From: Paenibacillus sp. SC116
GTDB taxonomy: Bacteria > Bacillota > Bacilli > Paenibacillales > Paenibacillaceae
Assembly: GCF_024733555.1 (NCBI RefSeq)
Contig: NZ_JANIOF010000001.1
Span: 62,001 to 126,000 of the forward strand
Direction of reading: 5' to 3'
DNA length: 64,000 nt
Part shown: one piece after another, positions 28,481 to 36,726 of the stretch
Position numbering within the stretch: the first letter of the stretch is position 1
How the letters are laid out: every line of letters begins with the position of its first letter
Program-made: the position numbers and the translations under genes
The notes under the pieces: model-generated
Databases searched by the model: none
Told to the model about the DNA's origin: nothing
What the model saw: the letters and a program-made list of their open reading frames with translations, nothing else

Positions 28481-28719
28481 TTTATCATTCTACGTTGAAG
28501 TAGCAGTGTGTAGTGAAAGTAACTTTGAGGGATGGATACAGAATGAGGGGTTTTTCTTATAAAAGGAGCATATCTCAATTGGTTTGCATATAATGCCGAA
28601 ATTGAATGCTAAATTAGCACTATCTAAGCAATATTATTCAATATTAGCCTATAATTTTCAAGTTAATTTAACATATATGATCCAATACTGCAAATCGTAT
28701 GTTTGGAGGAAAGTTTACG

Positions 28720-29433
28720 ATGATTAGTGTGTTAACCATAACCTATCGACGCCCTCATTTATTAGAGGAAGCCATTGAATCTTTTCTTCGTCAAGATTTT
28801 TCAGGTGAATCAGAAATGGTCATTATTAATGATAGCCCTAGAGTTGAGTATGTATTTAAGCACCCCCAAATTCGAATTGTTAATGTAAAAGAAATGTTTA
28901 CATCCATTGGAAGTAAACTTAAATTTGGATTTTCTCAATGTAAATATAAATATATATACCGCCTTGATGATGATGATTTATTGGCACCGAGGGCATTGAG
29001 TCATACATGGGATGACATTATTGCTCATCCAGGTTATGAAATTTATCGAAGTGATGGTCATTATTTTTTTGTAGATAACAAATTCAAAGGAATATATAGC
29101 AATGTTAATACTGGAAATGTGTACACAAAGAATTACTTGTCACGTATTGAAATACCTGATAGCAGTTTTGGAGAAGATTACACAATGACTTTTAGTTTTA
29201 ATGCAAACATTTATAAATCTCCCCGTGAGCAAAAAACGATGATATATCGCTGGGGTATGAATACGTATCATATATCTGGAATGGGTAACATTAATGAAAT
29301 TGCTAGACGTGCATGGACTGATCTTATTGTTGAAAATGTAGCAAAGGAAAGGAATACAAGTGTAGAGGAGGGGTTACTTATGCTCCGTCCCCACTTTCAA
29401 GAAGATTATTACCAACAAATATCTATAAATTAA
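28720..29433 (+). CDS. Family 2 glycosyltransferase
   Basis: About 237 aa with a GT-A fold. The start is the ISVLTITYRRPHLLEEAIES nucleotide-sugar-binding strand and helix; VIINDSP follows, and the metal-binding YRLDDDDLLAP acid motif comes near residue 88. No transmembrane helix is present. It is shorter than many family members but appears complete for the catalytic domain. I chose the ATG at 28720, which starts directly at the domain; GGAGGA is 13 nt upstream. The gene is AT-rich compared with its neighbours, suggesting separate origin. It sits alone between DUF11 genes 3 and 4, so glycosylation of those proteins or another spore-surface polymer is a reasonable but unproven role. Confidence 0.85.
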   Translation: MISVLTITYRRPHLLEEAIESFLRQDFSGESEMVIINDSPRVEYVFKHPQIRIVNVKEMFTSIGSKLKFGFSQCKYKYIYRLDDDDLLAPRALSHTWDDIIAHPGYEIYRSDGHYFFVDNKFKGIYSNVNTGNVYTKNYLSRIEIPDSSFGEDYTMTFSFNANIYKSPREQKTMIYRWGMNTYHISGMGNINEIARRAWTDLIVENVAKERNTSVEEGLLMLRPHFQEDYYQQISIN

Positions 29434-29452
29434 TGGGCTTTAATGTGTAGAC

Positions 29453-29478
29453 AAAACCATCGTGATTCGATGGTTTTT
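29453..29478 (+). terminator. Terminator of the glycosyltransferase gene
   Basis: AAAACCATCG-TGATT-CGATGGTTTT, a perfect 10-bp stem ending in T. Confidence 0.85.
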
Positions 29479-29495
29479 AAAAATCCTATTCAAAA

Positions 29496-29527
29496 AAACA
29501 ACCGGCCTTTGAAGAGGCCGGTTGTTT
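29496..29527 (-). terminator. Terminator of DUF11 gene 4
   Basis: AAAACAACCGGCCT / AGGCCGGTTGTTTT with a 4-nt loop, just beyond the stop codon. Same GGCCGGTT core as the hairpins at 7994 and 15090. Confidence 0.88.
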
Positions 29528-29530
29528 TCG

Positions 29531-32500
29531 TTATTCCGCATGTTCCTCCACTTTGATGCTAATGACGTTGGAATCGATCGTAAACGGTTGAGTTGAATTG
29601 TCTAACTGGAAGCTGACTGATGCCCGATTTTGTACCTTTTCATTAGGCGGCAGCACAGTTTGCTTCACTTGGAACGTCACTTTAATTGTTTCACCCGGGG
29701 CGATATTGCCTAACGGAATACCGGCATTTGGATTTGCTCCAGGTAAGGCGCATCCTGCGACCGTTACGCTGCCTGGGACGAACTTCGCACCTGTCTGTAA
29801 AATGTCCGTCAACACGGCATTCGTGACCGTAATCGAACTCGTATTGGCTACCGTAATCGTGAAGCGAACCTTATCCCCAACAAAGACGGTGTTGCAATCT
29901 GCTTTTTTAGTAACGGTTAGCGGCAGTCCTGCAACATTGACAGTTACGGACGTACTTAGCGGACCTGTCTGAGCCGAGTCGAGCAAAACAGTGTTGACAA
30001 TCGGCTCGCCTGGCGTGGCGTTGGCTGGAATGGTAAATGGAACAATCAGTGATACGGCAACGCCGACATCCTGTGATTGCACGATTCCGTTAATCCCAAG
30101 CAGCGGATCGGAATAGCGAATATTCGATAGCGGTACGTTGCCGGTATTAACGCCTATCATATTGAAGAATACTTGTTCGCCAGGGAAGGCAACTGGCGGA
30201 AACACCGTCTTGCTGATCGTCAACTCCGGATCTTCAGCCACGGTAACCTGAGCCACAGCAATGATTGGTGTCGTTTGATCAGAGCTGAGCGTAGCTATAT
30301 TGGTAATGACGCTATCACCTCGTGCATCCGCAGGGATCGTAAACGTGCGAGACACGTTAACAAAAAATCCAGGAGGAAGGGATTCTACCGTCTTGTCGAT
30401 CCCAATTAACTCGTCAGTAAATCGAACGTTCGTAAACGTCGTGTCGGTTGTATTGCGAATTTCGAATGTAAATGTCACCGTTTCACCCGGCAAAGCAACG
30501 GACGGAGAGACAGTTTTGACCAGTGTAAGTTGGGCCCCCGGTAGTACCGTGAGCGTCGCCGTCGCAGATGTTGGGCCAGTTTCGTTGGACGACGCCGTCG
30601 CTGTGTTCGTGATGACCGTTCCTGCCGGTACAGTAGGCGTCGTAAATGGAATTGGGAATGTGCTTGTCGATCCTGCAGGCAGAGATGGAATCACAGAACT
30701 GAAATTGAGGATCGCATCTGTGATGACGACGTTTGTGAGGTCGACGTTGCCCGTATTCTTCACCGTAATGGTTGCCGTCACCCTTCCGCCTGGTACGGCC
30801 TGAGTTAGAGAGAGCGCTTTGGTCACGGTTAGTCCTGGGGCTGGATCAACTGTAATGGTAGCAGTGCTTTCCTCCGGATTCGTCTGATCCGAGGTCACGA
30901 CGGCTGTATTCACGATGACGGAGCCGCTTGGTGTGCCAGCAGGAATGATGAAGTCAAAGGTAAGTGTCTGGCTTTGGCCGGGATTGAACGTGCCTAGTGC
31001 TTGCGAGATGCCAAGCGTCGTGTCTGTCAAGAGTACATTGGTCAACACGACCGTACCCGTGTTCGTCACCGTAATCGTATACGTGACAGTCTCTCCCGGT
31101 GCAGCAGCCAGCACAATTGGCGTTTTCACAATGGTTATCGATGGTGGCGCATCGTTGACCAGTACTTTGGCAGTCGCAGTGACCGATTCCGTCTGGTCTG
31201 AGACGGCCGTGCTTACGTTCGTGATAACGGTTCCGATTGGTGTTCCCGGTGGAACGACGAGCGTTAGCGTGAAGCTCTGGGATAGACCCACTCCAAGCGA
31301 TGGAATAACGGTGTTTAGTCCTAGCAGCTCGTCGCTGACACCAACACTTGTTAAAGGGACGCTGCCTGTATTCGTTACTATCACTGTATAAGTAATCGTA
31401 TCACCCGGCAGCGCATTGACCCGATCCGTCGTCTTCGTGAGCGAGATCGCGGGAACCTGATTCACCGTTACGGTGGCTGTCGCTTGCTGCGGCCCGGTTT
31501 CTGTTGGGGTCACGGTCACGACATTTGGAATGACCGATCCTGGCGTTGTACTTGCAGGAACGGTGAATGGAATCGTCTGGGTAACCGATGTGCCAGGTGC
31601 TAGTAAAGCAATTGTATTCGTATAGGCCAATAACGGATCGGAGACGGCGACATTGGTTAACGGTACGGCTCCCGTATTGACGATCGTAAACGTGAAGTTC
31701 ACTGTTTCACCCGGATTGACCCGCGCCCGATCTACTCTCTTCGTCAGCGTGAAAGCGGGGAAGAGCAGATTCAGAGACGCGCTGTCACTTGCCTGAACCG
31801 TTTGCGAACCAGAGGTACCTGTAACCGTCGCGATATTGATGAACGGATTGGCGGCGCCACTTGGGATGACAAATGGGAAGTCAACCGTTTGTGATTGACC
31901 AGCTGCGAGTGTACCAATGTTCTGATTCAATTCAAGCAGCGGATCGGTGAGCTGCACGTTCGTCAAAGACGTATTGCCTGTGTTCGTAACCTCGAATGTA
32001 TACGTAACCGTAGCTCCTACCGTTGCCTGCTGCGGCGAGACGGACTTCGTTAGTGTAATAGATGGAGCGCCGATTATGGTCACGACGGCATCCGCTTGCG
32101 TTGGTCCCGTCTGATCGGATGTAACGGTTGCGACGTTAACGAGTGAGTCTCCTTGCATGGCGGTTAAAGGGATTATAAACGGTATCGTGACAACGACCGA
32201 GTCACCCGGATTCACGGCATCGAACCTTTGATCGATGCCTAACGTCGGATCGACAATTCGCACGTTGGTAAGCGTCTGATTGCCAGCATTTGTGGCCGTG
32301 AGCTTGTAAGTGACGGTATCTCCTGGTGCAGCCGTCTGCGGCGAAACGGTTTTGAAAATGACCAGATTCGGAACGGGTGTGACGATGATCGTTGCAGAAT
32401 CGTTTGCAGGCCCCGTTTCATTAGATGTTGCGGCCGTCACGTTTGTAAACACGGTGCCGGCCAGCGTTCCCAGAGGTACGGTAAATGGAACGGTAAACGA

Positions 32501-34459
32501 TTGTGACGCCCCAGCGTCTAGTGAGGGGATCACTTGCGAAAAACCGAGCAGATCGTCTGTCACGGTAACATTGGTGAGCGGAGCATTGGACGTGTTCGTT
32601 ACGGTCAGCGTATACGTGACGATATCCCCGGCTGCGACGGAAACCCGATCCGCCACTTTCGCAACGGCGAGACTGAAGCTCGGAAGTACCAATACTTGTG
32701 CTGAAGCGTCTTTGGGCAGCGTTTGATCCGAAGTGACCGTAGCCGTGTTGTTAATGAGGGTGCCGGCCGGCGTACCTGGCGGGATGACAAAATCAACATC
32801 AAATGTGACGACGTCTCCCGGCGGCATATTAAGCAGCACAAATAAACCAAGCAGTGGGTCATTCACTTGCACGTTCGTGAGCGTCACCGTGCTCGTGTTC
32901 GTCACCGTAAACGTATACGTAATCGTATCACCAGGGACGCCGGACAGTGGATTGGCCGACTTCGTAAATGCAATAGTTGCCGGTGATACCTGAACACAGA
33001 TCTCGCTGGACGGTATACTGCCGTTTAATATGGGACCGCCCGCAGCGCTCTGATACTGGAAAAATGCCGTAGCCTGATTGCATGCTAATCCGTCCGGAGG
33101 CAATGACACGATGGTCACAGAAAAAGTTACGACAACCGACGTGCTCGGAGCGAGCGTACCGACGGGAACGCCAACCGTAGGGTCCGCGCCCGACGGCGCG
33201 CCGTTGATTGTGACGCTTCCCGGAACAAATACCGTGTTGTTGGGCAGCGGGTCGACGATGACGGTTGAAGTGGCGGAGGTTGTTCCGGTATTACTTACGA
33301 CGACGGTGTAAGTTAACGTCTGTCCAACGACGGCTGTCCCTGCGATGATGGTTAGATCACTACCGGTAATTATGGATGGTACAAAGGAACCTATGAATTT
33401 ATTGACGACGATTTTTGGGGCGTTGATGTCGAAATAGATGCCGACCGCATATACGCTATAGCCGTCACCTGTCGTTCTTAACTGTAAGGTAGCAGATGTC
33501 TGATTGTTCGTTAGCGTCCCCGAAATGTTGACATTCGTAATATCCCAGCCCTGCCGCCCAGCGACGACGTTGGCCCCCGGGGCTCCTAGGAGCATATTGC
33601 GCGTACCGAATGTGCCTGTTGTATCCAAATTTCCGCTATCGTCGCAAATTTGCGAAGCAAAAAAGTTGTTCTGGAAGTTCCTTGGGCCAGAGAGGAAGGT
33701 CAAGCTAGCCGGGTTAGGTCCGAACAGCACTTGATCTCCCGATTTGTTGGCATCCCCGTCACCGGCGCAAAGCTGCATCCTCCCCGTAACAGGTCCAGTG
33801 ATTGGCGTGCTGAATCCCGTAATGGTCGTGTCGACCGAAGGCGTGCTCGCAAACTCGATATCGACGATGCCAACGTTCAAGCTCAGATTGCGGAACGGCA
33901 AGGTGGTATTCTTGTACACGACGCATAGCGTCCAGCCGCAATGGTTGCCCGAAGAAGTTGAGACGTTTTCGGTGTTGCCGACGATCCCTCCTACCGTATA
34001 AGTACCAGCACCACCCGTCTGAATGATTGAAGTGACGTTAGCGGAACGGAAATAGTTGTTGTTCCCGTTGATGGAAAGAAGCTGTGCCGTAGCCGGGTCT
34101 GGAGCGACGCTGACGGTGGTACCTAGCGGTGTTGTTACGGATACGGACTTGTCGATAAATGGGAAAAAATCGGTCGTGCCGTTTAGAACCGAATACGTTC
34201 CTGCCCATATGAGCTCCGCATATAAAATTGTCGTTGTTCCCGCGGGCAAGCGTAGAATGGCGCTAGAATTGTCTAAATTGAAATCGTTAGTCGTACCCGG
34301 CGGGAAGTCTCCAACTTGAAGAGAAGTATTCGTCGTGACAAGCGCGCCGATAAAGTCTTGCGTTCCGGCTACGCCATTCAAGCCGGATAGCCCGAGCGTA
34401 TTGCCCGTAAATGTAATTGCACCCGTATCGTTACCGGAAAATCGAAGAATAAATGGCAC
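29531..34459 (-). CDS. Giant DUF11 repeat protein 4
   Basis: A 1642-aa paralog: the AITFTGNTLGLS-type head (residues about 1-352), R0 with a short extra insertion before its VVGQTLTYTV strand (about residues 353-495), R1 to R11, and a terminal VEEHAE. R11 carries cysteines (ADCNT, GCALPGANP). The start codon is GTG with AAAGGAGGT 8 nt upstream, unlike the ATG of the paralogs. The DNA is clearly richer in G and C than genes 1-3, especially at the head end, and so are the two modification genes that follow divergently. No signal peptide or anchor is visible. It is divergent from the prolyl hydroxylase gene, with a shared regulatory gap of about 200 nt. Confidence 0.88.
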   Translation of the reverse strand: MPFILRFSGNDTGAITFTGNTLGLSGLNGVAGTQDFIGALVTTNTSLQVGDFPPGTTNDFNLDNSSAILRLPAGTTTILYAELIWAGTYSVLNGTTDFFPFIDKSVSVTTPLGTTVSVAPDPATAQLLSINGNNNYFRSANVTSIIQTGGAGTYTVGGIVGNTENVSTSSGNHCGWTLCVVYKNTTLPFRNLSLNVGIVDIEFASTPSVDTTITGFSTPITGPVTGRMQLCAGDGDANKSGDQVLFGPNPASLTFLSGPRNFQNNFFASQICDDSGNLDTTGTFGTRNMLLGAPGANVVAGRQGWDITNVNISGTLTNNQTSATLQLRTTGDGYSVYAVGIYFDINAPKIVVNKFIGSFVPSIITGSDLTIIAGTAVVGQTLTYTVVVSNTGTTSATSTVIVDPLPNNTVFVPGSVTINGAPSGADPTVGVPVGTLAPSTSVVVTFSVTIVSLPPDGLACNQATAFFQYQSAAGGPILNGSIPSSEICVQVSPATIAFTKSANPLSGVPGDTITYTFTVTNTSTVTLTNVQVNDPLLGLFVLLNMPPGDVVTFDVDFVIPPGTPAGTLINNTATVTSDQTLPKDASAQVLVLPSFSLAVAKVADRVSVAAGDIVTYTLTVTNTSNAPLTNVTVTDDLLGFSQVIPSLDAGASQSFTVPFTVPLGTLAGTVFTNVTAATSNETGPANDSATIIVTPVPNLVIFKTVSPQTAAPGDTVTYKLTATNAGNQTLTNVRIVDPTLGIDQRFDAVNPGDSVVVTIPFIIPLTAMQGDSLVNVATVTSDQTGPTQADAVVTIIGAPSITLTKSVSPQQATVGATVTYTFEVTNTGNTSLTNVQLTDPLLELNQNIGTLAAGQSQTVDFPFVIPSGAANPFINIATVTGTSGSQTVQASDSASLNLLFPAFTLTKRVDRARVNPGETVNFTFTIVNTGAVPLTNVAVSDPLLAYTNTIALLAPGTSVTQTIPFTVPASTTPGSVIPNVVTVTPTETGPQQATATVTVNQVPAISLTKTTDRVNALPGDTITYTVIVTNTGSVPLTSVGVSDELLGLNTVIPSLGVGLSQSFTLTLVVPPGTPIGTVITNVSTAVSDQTESVTATAKVLVNDAPPSITIVKTPIVLAAAPGETVTYTITVTNTGTVVLTNVLLTDTTLGISQALGTFNPGQSQTLTFDFIIPAGTPSGSVIVNTAVVTSDQTNPEESTATITVDPAPGLTVTKALSLTQAVPGGRVTATITVKNTGNVDLTNVVITDAILNFSSVIPSLPAGSTSTFPIPFTTPTVPAGTVITNTATASSNETGPTSATATLTVLPGAQLTLVKTVSPSVALPGETVTFTFEIRNTTDTTFTNVRFTDELIGIDKTVESLPPGFFVNVSRTFTIPADARGDSVITNIATLSSDQTTPIIAVAQVTVAEDPELTISKTVFPPVAFPGEQVFFNMIGVNTGNVPLSNIRYSDPLLGINGIVQSQDVGVAVSLIVPFTIPANATPGEPIVNTVLLDSAQTGPLSTSVTVNVAGLPLTVTKKADCNTVFVGDKVRFTITVANTSSITVTNAVLTDILQTGAKFVPGSVTVAGCALPGANPNAGIPLGNIAPGETIKVTFQVKQTVLPPNEKVQNRASVSFQLDNSTQPFTIDSNVISIKVEEHAE

Positions 34460-34505
34460 TACATAACCTCCTTTCGTAAAATAGGTGTTTTCAATCGATA
34501 GGAAG

Positions 34506-34531
34506 AAGAATATGAATAATTAAGGGTGCGT
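34506..34531 (-). promoter_or_regulatory. Candidate sigma-K promoter of DUF11 gene 4
   Basis: On the minus strand: AC, 15 nt, CATATTCTT. The CATA core and spacing fit; the last two bases are TT, not TA. It lies 47 nt upstream of the GTG. Confidence 0.38.
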
Positions 34532-34663
34532 GGCAAAAAGTTGACCATAAATCATCATCGACACATAATTATGTTGGAATGGCTTGGCTTTATGTCGTGA
34601 GTAGGGAGAAGATTCGTGTTATACAAAGAACCTATCTAATTTGGGAACGAGGGGGAGATCTGT

Positions 34664-35266
34664 TTGTTGCAATCGAGCATCGTGTATCATCAGGACCCGC
34701 TAATTTCTTACTATAAGAATGTCGCATCTGCCGATGAGTGCCAACAATTGATTGATTTGGCGACAGGGAAATTAGTCCCATCCGTTGTCGCAAGTCACAA
34801 TGCGGTAGGTTTATCCCAATCCCGAATATCGGAGCAAGCGTCTTTCGAGCACGCTTCATCCGAGATCGTCCGAAGAGTGACAAGCCGCATTGCGGACATC
34901 GTGTGCCAACCACTCAGCAGAGCCGAGCCGGTTCAAATCGTTAGATATCCGTTCGGCGGAAAATTCGATCCCCATTACGATACGTTCGACCCGGTTTCCA
35001 CTACGGGTCAACAAAGTTTGCAAACGGCAGGTCAACGGTTGTATACGGCTATCCTGTACTTAAACTCGGTACAGCTAGGCGGAGAAACCTTTTTCCCGTT
35101 TCTTAACTTGCATTTGCCACCGGTAAGAGGGGATTTGCTTGTGTTTCAGAATTGCAAGAACGATTCGTCCGAAGCTCACCCGTTTTCCATGCATGGCGGG
35201 CACCCGGTAGTAGAAGGGGAGAAATGGATCGCGACATTATGGTTCCGCGAGCGGTCGTATGATTAA
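34664..35266 (+). CDS. Prolyl 4-hydroxylase-like 2-oxoglutarate/Fe(II) oxygenase
   Basis: A 200-aa soluble double-stranded beta-helix oxygenase. The iron ligands are readable: His104 and Asp106 in FDPHYDTF and His177 in MHGGHPV. The 2-oxoglutarate lysine is Lys187 in GEKWIATLWF, exactly ten residues after the distal His as in collagen prolyl 4-hydroxylases. RLYTAILYLN and GGETFFP are also typical. Start: TTG at 34664 (or the next TTG), with GGGGGAG about 7 nt upstream. It is followed 33 nt later by a glycosyltransferase on the same strand and is divergent from DUF11 gene 4. Hydroxylation of prolines in the DUF11 linkers, or in a collagen-like spore protein encoded elsewhere, is inferred from this context. 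Confidence 0.9.
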   Translation: MLQSSIVYHQDPLISYYKNVASADECQQLIDLATGKLVPSVVASHNAVGLSQSRISEQASFEHASSEIVRRVTSRIADIVCQPLSRAEPVQIVRYPFGGKFDPHYDTFDPVSTTGQQSLQTAGQRLYTAILYLNSVQLGGETFFPFLNLHLPPVRGDLLVFQNCKNDSSEAHPFSMHGGHPVVEGEKWIATLWFRERSYD

Positions 35267-35299
35267 GAGGATTCCTTCATGTGAAAGGGGACTAGTCTT

Positions 35300-36586
35300 T
35301 TGAAAGTTGCCATATTGACGATGTTTACTGGATTAAGCAGTACGTATTCTGTGGTCAATGTCGTCGCCGAACAACTACGAATGCTTCTGGATGCACATAT
35401 CGCGACCAAGTTACTGGTCTCTGAGCACTTTTCTTGCGAAGAGAAAGTTGGGGTTTTTCTGGATGAAAGGATTGAATGGGTGAAAATTACAAACAAACGG
35501 AACCTCAATATTATGGAGAACGGCAAGATTCGCGATGGCTTTTATGAAGAAGCAGACGTCATGGCACATGATCTTGTACGGAATCTGTCAGATGTAGACG
35601 TTTGTTTCATGCACGATATTCTTTACCTGGGGGAGTTTCTTCTTCAGAATGTCGCTGTCAGGACGGCACAGCAACAGTTGCCCGACGTGCGTTTTATCGC
35701 TTTTACCCATTCGTTTCCTGCAACTCCGCAGAAAACGGATTGGCCGTTTTCTGCCCGGTTTACGCCAATGCCCAATACGACTTATGTGTATCCTACAGCC
35801 TCAGGAATCCCCGCTTTAGCCAAGCAGTATGATGTGCCTGAAGAGATGTGCCAGGTTGTCAACAATAGCCTCGATTTTCTTGCTTTCTGCAGCGATGAGG
35901 TACGAACGGTAGCCCAAAAAGTCGATTTGCTTTCTCCTGATTATCTCGTCGTCTATCCTGCCCGTTTATCCTCGGGAAAACAGCTTGAAAAAGTGGCTTC
36001 TTTCTGCGGTGCAATCAAAGAGTTGACTCGGAGAAACGTTACCGTTCTTTTTTGTGATTTTCCGTCCAATGAAACTGATCCGAAAAGCTATAAGCCCTTG
36101 ATTCAACTGACAGGCTATGAAGCTGGACTGAACGTCGATGATATTGTTTTTACTTCGGATATCGGTTTTGAAAAGGGATTTCCAAGAAAGGGGGTCTTGG
36201 AGCTTTTTACACTGTCGAATTTGTTCGTTTTTCCATCGTCTTCCGAAGCATTGCCACTTATCCTACTGGAAGCAGCCAGCAGAGGCAATTTTCTTGTTGT
36301 CAATGAGAGTGTACCCGCTCTTGAGGAACTGGGAAAGAAACTGGGGGCCTATTTGATAAGGTGGGATCCTCACAACTTTGGGTTTCATACAACCGAATTC
36401 TATCCTCAGACCGAGAAGGTTTATTTACAGGAACATGCAGCAAAAATTGTCGATAGGATGCAAAACGATTCCGTCATCCATGCCAAAACGTTGGTACGGC
36501 AGCAGTTTAGTCCTCAGTGGGTATGGAAAAATCAGCTGGAACCGCTTTTAAGTCCGTTCGTTTCTACAAAACCTACTAATGTATAA
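35300..36586 (+). CDS. GT4-like glycosyltransferase
   Basis: A 428-aa protein with a two-domain GT-B appearance. The N-terminal domain opens MKVAILTMFTGLSSTYSVVN; the C-terminal Rossmann domain begins at YLVVYPARLSSGKQ and has the donor-binding FVFPSSSEALPLILLEAASRG with the conserved glutamates, ending with EELGKK. No membrane helix is seen, so it is probably cytoplasmic. The start is TTG, with AAAGGGG 9 nt upstream. It forms an apparent operon with the prolyl hydroxylase gene upstream and shares its raised GC content. This pairing suggests addition of sugar to hydroxylated residues, but the acceptor is unknown and a polysaccharide role is an alternative. Confidence 0.82.
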   Translation: MKVAILTMFTGLSSTYSVVNVVAEQLRMLLDAHIATKLLVSEHFSCEEKVGVFLDERIEWVKITNKRNLNIMENGKIRDGFYEEADVMAHDLVRNLSDVDVCFMHDILYLGEFLLQNVAVRTAQQQLPDVRFIAFTHSFPATPQKTDWPFSARFTPMPNTTYVYPTASGIPALAKQYDVPEEMCQVVNNSLDFLAFCSDEVRTVAQKVDLLSPDYLVVYPARLSSGKQLEKVASFCGAIKELTRRNVTVLFCDFPSNETDPKSYKPLIQLTGYEAGLNVDDIVFTSDIGFEKGFPRKGVLELFTLSNLFVFPSSSEALPLILLEAASRGNFLVVNESVPALEELGKKLGAYLIRWDPHNFGFHTTEFYPQTEKVYLQEHAAKIVDRMQNDSVIHAKTLVRQQFSPQWVWKNQLEPLLSPFVSTKPTNV

Positions 36587-36619
36587 GTATAACTAAGTTC
36601 ATCGTCCAATAAAAATAAA

Positions 36620-36655
36620 CAACCAACTACCGATGGGGACGGCAGTTGGTTATTT
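36620..36655. terminator. Terminator between convergent genes
   Basis: CAACCAACT / AGTTGGTTA-type stem (AACCAACTACC with GGCAGTTGGTT), between the glycosyltransferase and the sulfonate-binding protein gene. Confidence 0.65.
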
Positions 36656-36726
36656 CATGAGGGGTTTGTTTATTTTCTACCATAATGGGGAGTGTGAGTA
36701 CTGATAGAGTGGGGAAGTGGTGCAAT

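Noticed and set aside
28560..28719. Sigma-K promoter of the family 2 glycosyltransferase (CATATAATG near 28580)
   Set aside because: No AC at 15-17 nt upstream and the final TA is missing, so it fits worse than the five promoters listed.
8282..33734. Many long plus-strand open frames opposite the DUF11 genes (for example 8699-9463, 16605-17399)
   Set aside because: They mirror the repeat structure of the minus-strand genes, have no ribosome binding sites or homology, and are low-complexity Val/Thr/Ser sequences created by the repeats' codon use.
8107..34459. LPXTG sortase motif, S-layer or transmembrane anchor in the DUF11 proteins
   Set aside because: I looked at N and C termini of all four. 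Each ends in a charged E-x-H-x-E tail after the last beta-strand, with no LPXTG, no hydrophobic helix and no SLH motif.
8107..34459. CRISPR-like or tandem DNA repeats
   Set aside because: The periodicity is protein-coding (about 306 nt, diverged) with no constant spacers.
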